DNA of 64,000 nucleotides from Longimicrobiales bacterium (GCA_951813395.1 OX638356.1:1281340-1345339); one strand, 5' to 3'; counted from the first letter of the stretch, positions 40,166 through 49,183 are shown. Program-made: numbers and translations. Notes: generated from the letters alone by a model not told the origin.

Positions 40166-42778
40166 TCACCCGGGCGAAGTCAGGCGGAGCGCAGCTTCAT
40201 ACCGTCCTTCGCCCTCGGGGAACTCGACCGTCAACCGCCCGGCACGCTCCGGCACGCGCGCGACCAGCCGGGCCCCGCCGTCTACCACCGCCGCGGTTAC
40301 CGCTGTTCCGAACAGGTCGACATCGTAGGTGTGCCCCGCGGTCCCCTCGATCGTGAGCAGCCATGCGTCCCCGTCCGCGACAAGGCCGATGATCCGCAGC
40401 CCTGCGCTTCGCTGCCCGGGCACCAGATCGATCCGCGGCGGGGCCACGGCCAGCCCACCCTGCCAGGAGACCGTGAACTCGCCTTCCGCGGACTCGGTCA
40501 CCGTCTCATTCGTCGCCCCCACCGGCACATCCGGCACGAAATCGATCTCCACCGGCGGCCCCTCCCTGCGGATCACGACCCGCTGTTCGCCGCCCGTGCC
40601 GGTCCAGCGCCGGGTGATGTCCACGTCGAGCATGGTCTCGCCCACGCGCAGCCGCCGCACGGACGCCCCGTCCCAGTCCGCCGGCAACTGAGGCGCCAGC
40701 CGGGCCCGGCCGTTCGGCGCATCCGGCTCCCACCCGAAGACGCCGCGGAGCAGCGGCGTGACGAGCATCGAGGTGGCGAAGAACTGGTGCGGGACCGTCT
40801 GATCGAGGGGCTGGTAGAATGTGCCCGAGAAGAGCTCGCCGTGGCGGCCGAGGCTCCAGTCGAAGGTCATCTGCCTGACCGCGTCCATCAGGTGGAACCC
40901 CGCCCACGGCCGCCGGTAGCGGTACTGCGCCCACGACGCGAACCCCGTCACGAAGGGCCACACGGTGCCCATGTTGTACTGGAGCGGGTCGTAGAGTTCG
41001 CTCTCCGTGGACAGCATGTGCGCGCCCCAGTCCGACGACACGCGGTCGCCGGCCATCAGCGCCAGGGTGGAGCGTGCCCGCCCCTCGTCCAGCAGCCCGA
41101 ACGCGGCGGCGGTGGCCGGCCACACGGTCAGGTTGTCGTTGGTGCCGCCGCCGGCGAGGATCCCGAACGCGTGGTGACCCTCGTCGGGGCGCCAGTACGC
41201 GTCGTTGAGGGTGCTGCGCGCGGTCGGGGCGATCCCCGCGGCCGCCTCCGCCAGCTCCCCGTCGCCCAGATGCCCGGCCATCGCCAGCGTGCCCTCGATG
41301 GCGGCCACCCAGACCCCCGCCAGGTAGATGTCCTGGTGCAGCGCCTCGCCCAGCCCGCCGACCTCGACCGCGCCCAGTCCTCCCACCGTGTTCTCGATGA
41401 TCCCGTCGCCGTCGGTCTCGGCGCTCAGGCACCACGCCCATGCCCGCCGGTACGCCGGCCACAGCTCCCGCACCAGGTCGTCGTCCCCGCTCGCGCGCCA
41501 GTACTGGTAGAGCGCGAACATCCAGTAGGGCGTGGTGTCCGCGTGGTAGTACGCGTATGGGTAGGTGTCGAACCAGTCGATGTGCGCGGCCGCCTGCGAG
41601 ATTTCGTGGGTGATCTTGCCGTCGTCGCGCTGGTATTTCGCCAGAAAGGCCAGCTCCTCGGCAACCAGCTCCCACTGCCCCAGCACGTCCATCGCGAAGG
41701 TGTTGATCGCCGCGTCGCCGCCGAAGAACCAGCCGAAGCCCGGCCGCCCGCCGTGGCCCGACATCCCCCAGCCGGCCACGAAGCCGCACCCCAGGTCCGG
41801 GTTGCAGACGCGCTGCTCCTCCAGATTGATCTTCGCCCATTCGAGCGCCAGGTCGAGCGACGGGTCGGGCGTCTCGACCGAGGCGGTCGTGGCCAGCACC
41901 GAGTCGGCCCACGCCCGCTTGTCCCGATAGAGCATCTCGGCGCCCGAAATCAGCCGCGCATACTCGGCAAAAACCGTGTCGCGCGGAACCGTCCCTCCCG
42001 CCACCGCGATCGGAATGAACTCCGCCCGCGCGCGCCCCGGATCCACCGGAATCACCATCGTGCGCGGCGTCTCGCCCAGCTGGTGCGCCGGGTGCTCGAC
42101 CGAGTTGGTCGCCCACGGCGAGCCCACCACCGCGTTGCGGGCCTGAAGGCTCTCGGAAAGCACGAAGACGCGCCGCTCCCCGTCCCAGTAGGCGTACTGC
42201 CCTCCCAGCGAACCCGGCCACATGTAGTTGAGGACCGGGTGGAACTCGGCCACGATCTCCATCGGCTCCGGGCTGTCGACCTCGAGCAGCACGAGGATCC
42301 CGGGCGCCGCCGTGTCCGCGGGCGCCAGGATGTGCTGCCGCACCTGAAACGCTGCGTGGCTGTACGTGATCGTCGTCAGTTCGGGCCGGACGTGCACCGT
42401 GCGCGCCACCTGCCCGCCGGGAATGGGGGCGCCGTAGCGGGGCGTCGAAAACGCGAGGCGGAAGCCGCGGCCCACCTTGAGCGGATGCACCCACAGCTCG
42501 GCCTCGCCCGTTTCCAGCCCGAGCCACGCCGCGCGCGGCCCGGTAACGCCGAGGTACTCGCCCGGCCGCACGGGGCCGGTCAGCTCGATGGGCGACGGCG
42601 GGATCGCGAAGCGGGGGACCGATAGCGCGGCCAGGTTGCCGGGCGAGGGGTCGGGGAGGCGCTGGGCCGCGGTGGGGGTTGGGAGGGGGGTGAGGGCGAA
42701 GAGGGCGGCCGCGGCAAGGATCCGGGCCAGCGCCGGGGAGGGATGGGCGGCGGGGCGGGGGGAGTGTGGAGATTTCAT
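40166..42778 (-). CDS. Secreted six-hairpin glycosidase
   Basis: An 870-residue exported enzyme: signal peptide in the first 38 residues (ILAAAALFALTPLPTPTAAQ), an N-terminal beta-sandwich, and an (alpha/alpha)6 catalytic barrel (about residues 310-720) with GFGWFFGGDAAINTFAMDVL, DDGKITHEISQ, YYHADTTPYWMFALYQYWRASGD and EALHQDIYLAGVW. It resembles glycogen-debranching and rhamnosidase-type six-hairpin enzymes; the substrate is not clear. ATG 42778 is preferred to 42856 because it starts a proper signal peptide and avoids overlapping hicA. Confidence 0.75.
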   Translation of the reverse strand: MKSPHSPRPAAHPSPALARILAAAALFALTPLPTPTAAQRLPDPSPGNLAALSVPRFAIPPSPIELTGPVRPGEYLGVTGPRAAWLGLETGEAELWVHPLKVGRGFRLAFSTPRYGAPIPGGQVARTVHVRPELTTITYSHAAFQVRQHILAPADTAAPGILVLLEVDSPEPMEIVAEFHPVLNYMWPGSLGGQYAYWDGERRVFVLSESLQARNAVVGSPWATNSVEHPAHQLGETPRTMVIPVDPGRARAEFIPIAVAGGTVPRDTVFAEYARLISGAEMLYRDKRAWADSVLATTASVETPDPSLDLALEWAKINLEEQRVCNPDLGCGFVAGWGMSGHGGRPGFGWFFGGDAAINTFAMDVLGQWELVAEELAFLAKYQRDDGKITHEISQAAAHIDWFDTYPYAYYHADTTPYWMFALYQYWRASGDDDLVRELWPAYRRAWAWCLSAETDGDGIIENTVGGLGAVEVGGLGEALHQDIYLAGVWVAAIEGTLAMAGHLGDGELAEAAAGIAPTARSTLNDAYWRPDEGHHAFGILAGGGTNDNLTVWPATAAAFGLLDEGRARSTLALMAGDRVSSDWGAHMLSTESELYDPLQYNMGTVWPFVTGFASWAQYRYRRPWAGFHLMDAVRQMTFDWSLGRHGELFSGTFYQPLDQTVPHQFFATSMLVTPLLRGVFGWEPDAPNGRARLAPQLPADWDGASVRRLRVGETMLDVDITRRWTGTGGEQRVVIRREGPPVEIDFVPDVPVGATNETVTESAEGEFTVSWQGGLAVAPPRIDLVPGQRSAGLRIIGLVADGDAWLLTIEGTAGHTYDVDLFGTAVTAAVVDGGARLVARVPERAGRLTVEFPEGEGRYEAALRLTSPG

Positions 42779-42815
42779 CCGGCGGTGGCCTCGGGCTCGT
42801 AGTGTCCTACCGACA

Positions 42816-43028
42816 TCAGAGCAGGCCTTTGAAATCTTGCTCCGTGAGGCCGGCATCCTGGACGATGCGCCCCATCGTAAACGCGTTGACCGGATTGCTC
42901 CGTGGAATAGTGACGATCCTTAGACCGTCGGTCATGACGATGTGCTTCCCTTGGCGCGCGATGCGAAATCCTGCCCTCTCCAGCGCACGCACCGCCCGGA
43001 GGTGGTTTACTCCGGGGATCTTTGGCAT
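42816..43028 (-). CDS. hicA: HicA-type mRNA interferase toxin
   Basis: A 70-residue HicA toxin of the dsRBD-like fold. The catalytic His29 sits in RQGKHIVMTDG, preceded by KIPGVNHLRAVRALERAGFRI, and the end has the conserved TMGRIVQDAGLTEQDF. HicA cuts mRNA and is blocked by HicB, whose gene lies 3 bases upstream in the same operon (order hicB-hicA). Confidence 0.9.
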   Translation of the reverse strand: MPKIPGVNHLRAVRALERAGFRIARQGKHIVMTDGLRIVTIPRSNPVNAFTMGRIVQDAGLTEQDFKGLL

Positions 43029-43031
43029 GGC

Positions 43032-43229
43032 CTATCGGCCAACCTCGATTTCGCGGACAATCGAGCCGGTGACATTCTCGGTCGCCACCTCCAGGAATTC
43101 CCGGATGGCCTCAGCGATATTCTCCAGAGCTTCCTCTTCGGTGGCCCCTTGCGATACACAACCAGGCAGGCCCGGGACCCAGACGGAAAACCCTTCTTCG
43201 GACTCGTGAAGCGCCACGCGATAGGTCAT
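43032..43229 (-). CDS. hicB: HicB-type antitoxin
   Basis: A 65-residue HicB: MTYRVALHESEEGFSVWVPGLPGCVSQGATEEEALENIAEAIREFL. This is the partial RNase H-like fold that masks HicA. It lacks a C-terminal DNA-binding domain, so self-repression may be weak or use another factor. It is first in the operon, followed by hicA. The 133 bases upstream (to 43362) contain no clear gene. Confidence 0.9.
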   Translation of the reverse strand: MTYRVALHESEEGFSVWVPGLPGCVSQGATEEEALENIAEAIREFLEVATENVTGSIVREIEVGR

Positions 43230-43362
43230 TTCCGATTCTCTGTCAGATCCGTTGCGAAGTCTGCCTGAACGATGAGGTACCGCATGTCAGAAGGCAAGAG
43301 AGGTCGCCTCTTCGGCAGCCACCGAGTTTGGATCCATAGGCTGCTACCCCCTGCGCAACTCG

Positions 43363-44589
43363 CTACACCCCACCGCGACTCAACCTCAGCACCTGCGGGT
43401 GCTGCACGTCCAGTTCGTCGGTCCAGACCCCGAGAATCTCGTCCACACGGATCTCCGTGACCCTGAAGTTCGGCGGGATCTCCACGCTTCCCAGCCAGCT
43501 GCCGTCCGGGGCGAGCACCAGCCAGTGCTCCGGCCCGCCCCGCTCGCTTATCCCCGGGAACGGCCGGAGCCAGACCGCGCCGGTCGGGTCGACCAGCATG
43601 TCGGCATAGGCGGGTCGGGTCTCCGGCGACGGCATTTCTTCAATCGCCTGGACGAAGGGGGGCGGAAGCGACGTCACCCCCGGTGGCAGAGGGATGTCGA
43701 GACGGGCCTGCCGCTCTTCCAGAACCTGGTCGGGAGTCAGCGCCAGCGGGTAACCGGCGATGCGCAGAATGCGGACGATATCGCCGCCCGCGCCGATCTC
43801 CTCGATCTGCATGTGGTCGGAGGACCCCGTGTAGATCGCGCCGCCGTGCGTATCGAACACCGACTCCTTTCCGAAGAGGGGCCTGCCGCTCAGCATGTCG
43901 GTCACGTACATCTCGGAGCCCGGCGTGGGTCCGATGCTGTCCAGCCGCACTCCCTCCAGGTCAAGGGACTCCAGTATTTCCGGAGGTCGGATCAGGCCGT
44001 AGGTCTCGGGGAAGTAGGGTACCCTCGACACGATCAACGTGCCGTCGCCCAGGTGGCGAATCTGCATGACATCGTCGGCGAGCTGCATGGTGCGAATGTG
44101 CTGCAGGTCGGGACCGAAGAGCGTGACGCGAGACCGAATGTCCCGAGCGAGCAGCGAGTCGCCGACGAGTTCCACCTGTTGCAGGTTCGCGAACTCTCCC
44201 GGTCCCTCGCCGTGCCCACCCGCGGCACCGACAAGGCTGCCGTCGGCCGAGAACTTCCGGATCTCGTTCGACCCGCGGTTGACCACTACGATGCCTCCGT
44301 CCGGCAGCCGCGACACGTTGCGCACCTGGTAGAAGTTGTGCCCATCGCCCGTGCCTGACTCCGCCAGGTCGAGCACGGGCTCCGGGTCGACCCGCCACCG
44401 GGCCGAATCCCCCCACGCCGGGCCGAAGGACTCGACGATCGTGATCCCGGCGCTGTCGCTTCGGATGGCTGGCGGGGGGCCGTCGCCGGAGGGGGCGCAG
44501 GCGGGGAGTGTCCACGCGAGCGGGGAGCAGGCGACGGCGAGCGCGGCCGGGTTGCAGAGCGGGCTGCGGGCACCAGGTATGGTCTTCAT
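43363..44589 (-). CDS. 6-bladed beta-propeller lipoprotein (copy 2)
   Basis: A 408-residue lipoprotein with LPAC (lipid Cys31) followed by APSGDGPP. The body is a NHL/6-bladed propeller with repeated motifs such as VRNVSRLPDGGIVVVNRGSNEIRKFSADGSLVGAAGGHGEGPGEF. It shares the layout and many residues with the gene just upstream and overlaps its stop by 4 bases, so the two are tandem duplicates in one operon. Function unknown; propellers of this class are abundant in Gemmatimonadota. Confidence 0.8.
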   Translation of the reverse strand: MKTIPGARSPLCNPAALAVACSPLAWTLPACAPSGDGPPPAIRSDSAGITIVESFGPAWGDSARWRVDPEPVLDLAESGTGDGHNFYQVRNVSRLPDGGIVVVNRGSNEIRKFSADGSLVGAAGGHGEGPGEFANLQQVELVGDSLLARDIRSRVTLFGPDLQHIRTMQLADDVMQIRHLGDGTLIVSRVPYFPETYGLIRPPEILESLDLEGVRLDSIGPTPGSEMYVTDMLSGRPLFGKESVFDTHGGAIYTGSSDHMQIEEIGAGGDIVRILRIAGYPLALTPDQVLEERQARLDIPLPPGVTSLPPPFVQAIEEMPSPETRPAYADMLVDPTGAVWLRPFPGISERGGPEHWLVLAPDGSWLGSVEIPPNFRVTEIRVDEILGVWTDELDVQHPQVLRLSRGGV

Positions 44590-45836
44590 TCGCTGTCTCT
44601 TGTCAGGCGCAGCACCTGCGGATGCTGCACGTCCAGTTCGTCGTGCCGGACTCCCAGCACCTCGTCCACGCCGATCTCCGTGACCCGGAAGTTCCCGGGC
44701 ACCTCCACGCTGCCGAGCCAGCGGCCGCCGGGGTCGAGCACCAGCCAGGACTCGGGTCCGTCGCCCTCGCTCATCCCGCGGAAGGGCCGCAGCCAGATCG
44801 CGCCCGTCGGATCGAAGATCACGTCGGCGTAGGCGGGTCGGGTGGTGGGCAGCGGCATGGCCTCGATCAGCTCGCGGAGTCGCGGGGGCATCGGCCGTCC
44901 CTGGGGCATGGGGGCGTCGAGGCGGGCGTCGCGCTCTGCCAGGGCCTGCGCCTCGCTCACCGTCAGGGTGTACGGCGCCAGGCGCAGGATTTTCACCGTG
45001 TCGCCGGCCGCGGTCATCTCCTCCAGCTGCAGCAGGTCGGAGGACCCGGTGACGATGCGGTCGCCGTGGGTGTCGACGACGGCCCTCTTCTGAAAGAGAG
45101 GCACGATGCGCATGTCGCCGACGACGTAGTCCTCGTAGCCCGGAGTCCGGCCGATGCTGTCGCCTCCGCTCCCGTCGAGCCGGTATGTGCGAAGGGTCTC
45201 CGGAACGCGGGTCAGGCGGCCGATTTCCGGGATCGGGGGAACGATGCGCGCGACGAGACGTCCGTTGCCGATGGCGTGGACGGCGAGGGTCCTGCGGGCC
45301 AGGCGCGTCTCGCGGATCAGGACCGGACCGGAGGCGAAGACGCTGATCGCGCCGTCCCGGTCGACCACCAGGATCGTATCGCCCGCCAGCTCCAGTTGCT
45401 GCGCGTTGGTGAATTCACCGGGCCCCTGCCCCTGTCCGGATCCGCCGAACGAGCCGAGGAAACCGCCGTCGGCCGAGAACTGGCGGATCTCGTCCGAGCC
45501 CGCGTTCAGGACGACGAGCGATCCGTCCGGGAGCCGCTTCATGCCGCGGACCTGGTAGAAGCTGTACGCATCGCCGGTGCCGGATTCGGCCAGGTCGAGG
45601 ATCGGTCCGGGGTCGATGCGCCACGCATTCGAGTCCGTCTCCGTGGGATCCCCCCAGACTGGCCGGAGGGACTCGACGATCGTGATGCCGGCGCTGTCGC
45701 GCTGGATCGATGGGGGACCGTCGCCGGAGGGGGCGCAGGCGGGAAGGAGCGGGCTAGCGGTAGCGGCCAGGAGGAGGAGGCACCGGCTGCGATGCCGCCG
45801 GATACGTTGGCACTGGATACGTTGGCGCTGGAACAT
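44586..45836 (-). CDS. 6-bladed beta-propeller lipoprotein (copy 1)
   Basis: A 416-residue paralogue of the downstream gene: ASPLLPAC lipobox, then APSGDGPP, DSAGITIVES, ILDLAESGTGDAYSFYQVRG and LPDGSLVVLNAGSDEIRQFSADGGFLG in the same order. Both end with LDVQHPQVLRL. A longer frame from GTG 45866 exists, but ATG 45836 is preferred because it gives a normal signal peptide. A TATAAT box lies only 6 bases upstream of this ATG, so the message may be leaderless. Confidence 0.8.
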   Translation of the reverse strand: MFQRQRIQCQRIRRHRSRCLLLLAATASPLLPACAPSGDGPPSIQRDSAGITIVESLRPVWGDPTETDSNAWRIDPGPILDLAESGTGDAYSFYQVRGMKRLPDGSLVVLNAGSDEIRQFSADGGFLGSFGGSGQGQGPGEFTNAQQLELAGDTILVVDRDGAISVFASGPVLIRETRLARRTLAVHAIGNGRLVARIVPPIPEIGRLTRVPETLRTYRLDGSGGDSIGRTPGYEDYVVGDMRIVPLFQKRAVVDTHGDRIVTGSSDLLQLEEMTAAGDTVKILRLAPYTLTVSEAQALAERDARLDAPMPQGRPMPPRLRELIEAMPLPTTRPAYADVIFDPTGAIWLRPFRGMSEGDGPESWLVLDPGGRWLGSVEVPGNFRVTEIGVDEVLGVRHDELDVQHPQVLRLTRDSE

Positions 45837-45852
45837 GCTACTATTATAATAG
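45822..45852 (+). promoter_or_regulatory. Promoter with palindromic operator, divergent
   Basis: For the + strand TA genes, TTGGCG (45822-45827), a 17-base spacer and TATAAT (45845-45850) form a good promoter. The perfect palindrome CTATTATAATAG (45841-45852) covers the -10 and reads as TATAAT on the - strand too, 6 bases before the propeller ATG. A ribbon-helix-helix antitoxin encoded 37 bases away is a plausible binder. Confidence 0.6.
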
Positions 45853-45889
45853 CACAATGATATCACCCAGGCTTTGAAGGAGGTGAAGG

Positions 45890-46180
45890 ATGGCGGACGT
45901 GGCCGTTCGGGGAATACCCGACGAGCTGCATCAGGAACTTAAGGCGGCGGCGGAGAGAAACCACCGCAGCCTCAACGGAGAGATCGTGGCGAGGCTGGCG
46001 GCCTCGGTCCGCGCGGCGCCGGTCGACGCCATCACGCTTCTGGAGCGCATCCAGCGCCGACACCGGACGCTCGGCCCCCTGGAGCTCGGCGAGGCGGCGC
46101 TGCACGGACTTCGGGACGACGGGCAGAGTGGTGCGGGGCGGCGGGACGCGCGGCGGACCCGGTGGACGGGCGGCGAATGA
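45890..46180 (+). CDS. Ribbon-helix-helix antitoxin (FitA/Arc-like)
   Basis: A 96-residue protein starting MADVAVRGIPDELHQELKAAAERNHRSLNGEIVARL, the classic RHH DNA-binding pattern (beta strand, two helices). Residues after about 45 would wrap the toxin; the last 20 are Arg/Gly-rich. A near-perfect AAGGAGGTG site lies upstream. It overlaps the PIN gene by 4 bases, as in FitAB/VapBC modules. Confidence 0.85.
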   Translation: MADVAVRGIPDELHQELKAAAERNHRSLNGEIVARLAASVRAAPVDAITLLERIQRRHRTLGPLELGEAALHGLRDDGQSGAGRRDARRTRWTGGE

Positions 46181-46572
46181 TCGTCGTCGACACGAACGTC
46201 GTGGTGCGGCTGGTCGTGGGTGGGCGCGACGGCGCGGACGCGGCCCGGGTGTTCCGGCAGGATCCCGAGTGGGCCGCACCCGCCATACTGATGAGCGGGG
46301 TGCGCCGCGTGTTGCTCGGGCTGGTGCGCGAGGGGTCGCTCACGGTGGATCAGGCGAAGGCCATGTGCGACGACGCAGCGCTGGCGCTGGGCGGGAGGAT
46401 CGTGACCGTCCCGTCGGCGCGGGTCATCGATGCCGCCCTGGAATGCGGGCTGTCGGCCGAGCAGGCGGAGTTCGTCGCGGCGGCGCGGGAACTGGGGGCG
46501 CCGCTGGCCACGGGCGACCGGGCGATTCTGAGCGCGGCGCGGGATGTGGCGGTGTGGGTGGGGACGGGGTAG
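46177..46572 (+). CDS. PIN-domain toxin-like protein with altered active site
   Basis: A 131-residue VapC/FitB-type PIN protein. It has the N-terminal Asp (VVDTNVVVRL, Asp5) and the C-terminal LATGDRAI Asp. The conserved Glu that follows Ser in SExxxVL is Gly41 here (ILMSGVRRVLLG), and the central Asp site reads AEQAEFVAAARELG. Loss of one of the acidic metal ligands suggests reduced or no RNase activity. The ATG 46177 inside the antitoxin stop is preferred over GTG 46162. Confidence 0.8.
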   Translation: MIVVDTNVVVRLVVGGRDGADAARVFRQDPEWAAPAILMSGVRRVLLGLVREGSLTVDQAKAMCDDAALALGGRIVTVPSARVIDAALECGLSAEQAEFVAAARELGAPLATGDRAILSAARDVAVWVGTG

Positions 46573-46591
46573 GGACTTGCTTTTTGGGGGA

Positions 46592-46629
46592 TTGTAAGCG
46601 TTGCAATCGTATGATTAAATACGTTGCAA
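46592..46629 (+). promoter_or_regulatory. Promoter with paired CGTTGCAA sites
   Basis: TTGTAA (46592-46597), 17 bases, TTAAAT (46615-46620) resembles a promoter for the DUF4143 gene at 46634. CGTTGCAA occurs at 46599-46606 and 46622-46629, direct repeats about two helical turns apart (23 bases), flanking the -10 box, a layout typical for an operator. Confidence 0.45.
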
Positions 46630-46633
46630 ATGG

Positions 46634-48037
46634 GTGAATAGACGGTTAGAATGGATCTTCGACCGCTCAACAGACCGGAAATCGCCAGTGACCCGCTACC
46701 CCGATATCCCGTCCCGTCACTTCGTTCGCGAGCCCGCCGTGACGGCGCGCGGCAGGCCGGAGTCACGGGAATACCGGCCCCGCGTAGCCGACACTGAACT
46801 CAAGCGGCGCCTTGGCCGGTCCGGCGCGGTTCTGATCGAGGGGCCGAGGGCCTGCGGCAAGACGGCGACGGCGAGGAGGGTTGCGGCAAGCGCGGTCATG
46901 CTCGACGCCGATCGTTCCGCCCGCCGGGCGGCGGGTGTCGATCCCGCGTTTCTGCTGGAGGGCGAGACGCCCCGGCTGATCGACGAGTGGCAGGTCGCCC
47001 CCGAGATCTGGAACCATGTTCGCCATGCCGTGGATGATCGTCGGGGTCGTGGACACTTCGTCCTGACCGGATCCGCCGTGCCCCCCGATGACATCACGCG
47101 GCATACGGGAGCGGGCCGCATCGGCCGGTTGCGCCTGCGTCCCATGTCGCTCCTCGAGCTCGGGTGGTCGACCGGCCAGGTCTCGCTCAAACGGCTGCTG
47201 GCGGGTGAACCGGTTCAGAGCACCCTTGCGGAATCGACCATACCGCAGCTGGCCGAACTCGTGTGCACCGGCGGCTGGCCCGGACACCTGGGATCGTCGA
47301 AGGATGACCCTCCGCTCTCGGCCGCAGACGCGATGGCCGAGATCCGGGACTATGTGGGTGAAATCTGCCGCGCCGATATCGGCCGGGTGGACGGGTCGGG
47401 GCGGGACCCGGCAAGGGTCGGACGGTTCCTGCAGTCGCTGGGGCGCAACGTCGCCACATGCGCAAGCATGGCTACGCTGGCCCGGGATGCCGGCGGACCT
47501 GACCGGCATCTGGACAAGTACACGGCCAGTTCGTACATGACCGCCCTGGAACGGCTCATGATCGTGGAAGACCAGCCTCCATGGGCGCCGCACCTCCGGT
47601 CGCGGTCGCGACTCCGCGCCTCCCCGAAGCGTCACTTCGTCGACCCCTCTCTGGCTGTCGCGGCGCTGAGCGCGAGCACGGATCACCTGCTTCACGACTT
47701 CGAGTGGTTCGGACTCCTGTTCGAGTCGATGGTCATCCGGGACCTCCGCGTCTACGCCCAGGCCGCCGGGGCGACAGTGCACCACTACCGCGACAACACG
47801 GGGTTGGAGGTGGACGCCGTAGTGGACGCCGGGCCGGGGCGATGGGCGGCGTTCGAAATCAAGCTCGGTGCGAGCCGGGTCGACGACGGCGCAATGGCGC
47901 TGCTGAAGTTCGCCGACCGGGTGGATGTCGAGCGGTGCGGCGAACCCGCGGCGCTGGGTGTGATCGTGGGAAGCGGTTATGGGTACGGGAGACCGGATGG
48001 TGTAGGTGTGATCCCGGTGGGAGCGCTGGGTTTGTAG
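46634..48037 (+). CDS. AAA_14/DUF4143-family ATPase
   Basis: A 467-residue P-loop ATPase: Walker A GPRACGKT (residues 70-77), Walker B RLIDEWQ, sensor LTGSAVP, and a C-terminal nuclease-like DUF4143 region with GLEVDAVVDAG...FEIKLG (Glu-x-Lys at the end). The family is widespread in accessory regions; its biochemical role is unsettled. The GTG at 46634 is the longest start; GTG 46739 would remove 35 poorly conserved residues and may be the true one. Confidence 0.8.
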   Translation: MNRRLEWIFDRSTDRKSPVTRYPDIPSRHFVREPAVTARGRPESREYRPRVADTELKRRLGRSGAVLIEGPRACGKTATARRVAASAVMLDADRSARRAAGVDPAFLLEGETPRLIDEWQVAPEIWNHVRHAVDDRRGRGHFVLTGSAVPPDDITRHTGAGRIGRLRLRPMSLLELGWSTGQVSLKRLLAGEPVQSTLAESTIPQLAELVCTGGWPGHLGSSKDDPPLSAADAMAEIRDYVGEICRADIGRVDGSGRDPARVGRFLQSLGRNVATCASMATLARDAGGPDRHLDKYTASSYMTALERLMIVEDQPPWAPHLRSRSRLRASPKRHFVDPSLAVAALSASTDHLLHDFEWFGLLFESMVIRDLRVYAQAAGATVHHYRDNTGLEVDAVVDAGPGRWAAFEIKLGASRVDDGAMALLKFADRVDVERCGEPAALGVIVGSGYGYGRPDGVGVIPVGALGL

Positions 48038-48082
48038 GATCGGTTCACATGGACCGTGCGGATGTTGCCCGGCGGGCCCCCG

Positions 48083-49183
48083 CTACACAGTGCGTGCCGA
48101 ATCGTGCTCCGGGTAGAACTGGCGGCAATACAGGCGGTATTTCCCGATGGGACCATCGGCCCGGCACAGGCGGGGAGGGGACCGGAACCGCTTGCGCTCC
48201 CAGATGACCACGTCCTGCATCACGTAGCGCTTCTCTTCCTTCAGAAGAATGTGGCTCATCACCCTGTGTCGCAGCCTCGCGGGCAGGAACCCCAGACCCG
48301 CGATGAACCGTCCCGGCCGACGGATTTCTCGCGCCTGCGTGACCAGCGTCAACTCCATGAGCTCGCCGTCGACGGGTGTCGCGAGTACCCATAGTCTCGC
48401 GTCCATGCCGATTGTCTTCTCGCGGATTTCGACGAAGGAATACCCCAGGCCATGCACGTGCGTGACCGCCGAAACATCGGACCCGAAGTCGATCAGGCCC
48501 GCGACCCTGCGAACGCTCTTGAAGTCGAAAGTGCTTTTCAGATAGGCTCCATCGATCGACAGCGGACCGGTCTGGACCACGTTGTTGTAGCCGTGCGTGT
48601 ACTCCAGGTGCTCCACGTCCACGGAGTTCTCGGTCGTCTCCTGGGGATGCCCCCGGAACCGCATGGTGAGCGACCGCAGCGGACTCCACTGCGCACCGGC
48701 GGGGGGTTCATCCGGCAGGTGCCACTGCGCCGGCCGGCCGCCGCTGCCCCACCACGCGAAGATCATGCCCAGGATCTCGGTGGTCTCGTACACCTTCAGT
48801 CTGGCGGCTCTGGGAGGCGGAGCGTTCGGCGTCGCGACGCAACGGCCGCTCGTATTGAAGGTGAATCCGTGAAATGGACAGACCAGGCAGCCGTCACGAA
48901 CAAGGCCGCCGACCTTCGGCCCCATATGCGAGCCCAGATGCGGACAGAATGCGTCGGCCACGCAGATGCGGCCGTCCCCGTCGGCCCAGACGACGATCTC
49001 CTCGCCGAGCCAGGTCTTCTCGATCAGCTTCCGCCGCTCGATGGTCTCGCGCGTCGCGATGAGGTACCAGCCTTCGGGGAAGGGAAGCAGCCGATCCGTC
49101 GGAGTTCGCGATGGTCTCCGGCTCCGGCCGGTCTCGCGTCCGGGCCGCGCTGGAGGTGCTTCCAACGAACTGGTTGAGGCCAT
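48083..49183 (-). CDS. Rieske-type non-haem iron oxygenase
   Basis: A 366-residue oxygenase. The Rieske 2Fe-2S site is Cys80-x-His82 (CPHLGSH) and Cys102-x2-His105 (CPFHGF). The mononuclear iron motif Glu185-x3-Asp189-x2-His192-x4-His197 is intact (ENSVDVEHLEYTHGY). Enzymes of this build hydroxylate sterols, aromatics or amines and need an electron donor. It lies downstream of a FAD oxidoreductase gene in the same direction. ATG 49183 follows AAAGGA; the longer frame to 49210 lacks such a site. Confidence 0.87.
   Translation of the reverse strand: MASTSSLEAPPARPGRETGRSRRPSRTPTDRLLPFPEGWYLIATRETIERRKLIEKTWLGEEIVVWADGDGRICVADAFCPHLGSHMGPKVGGLVRDGCLVCPFHGFTFNTSGRCVATPNAPPPRAARLKVYETTEILGMIFAWWGSGGRPAQWHLPDEPPAGAQWSPLRSLTMRFRGHPQETTENSVDVEHLEYTHGYNNVVQTGPLSIDGAYLKSTFDFKSVRRVAGLIDFGSDVSAVTHVHGLGYSFVEIREKTIGMDARLWVLATPVDGELMELTLVTQAREIRRPGRFIAGLGFLPARLRHRVMSHILLKEEKRYVMQDVVIWERKRFRSPPRLCRADGPIGKYRLYCRQFYPEHDSARTV

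Noticed and set aside
40163-42625. 820-codon + strand frame opposite the secreted glycosidase
   Set aside because: Arg/Pro/His-rich shadow; the - strand has a signal peptide and glycosidase motifs.
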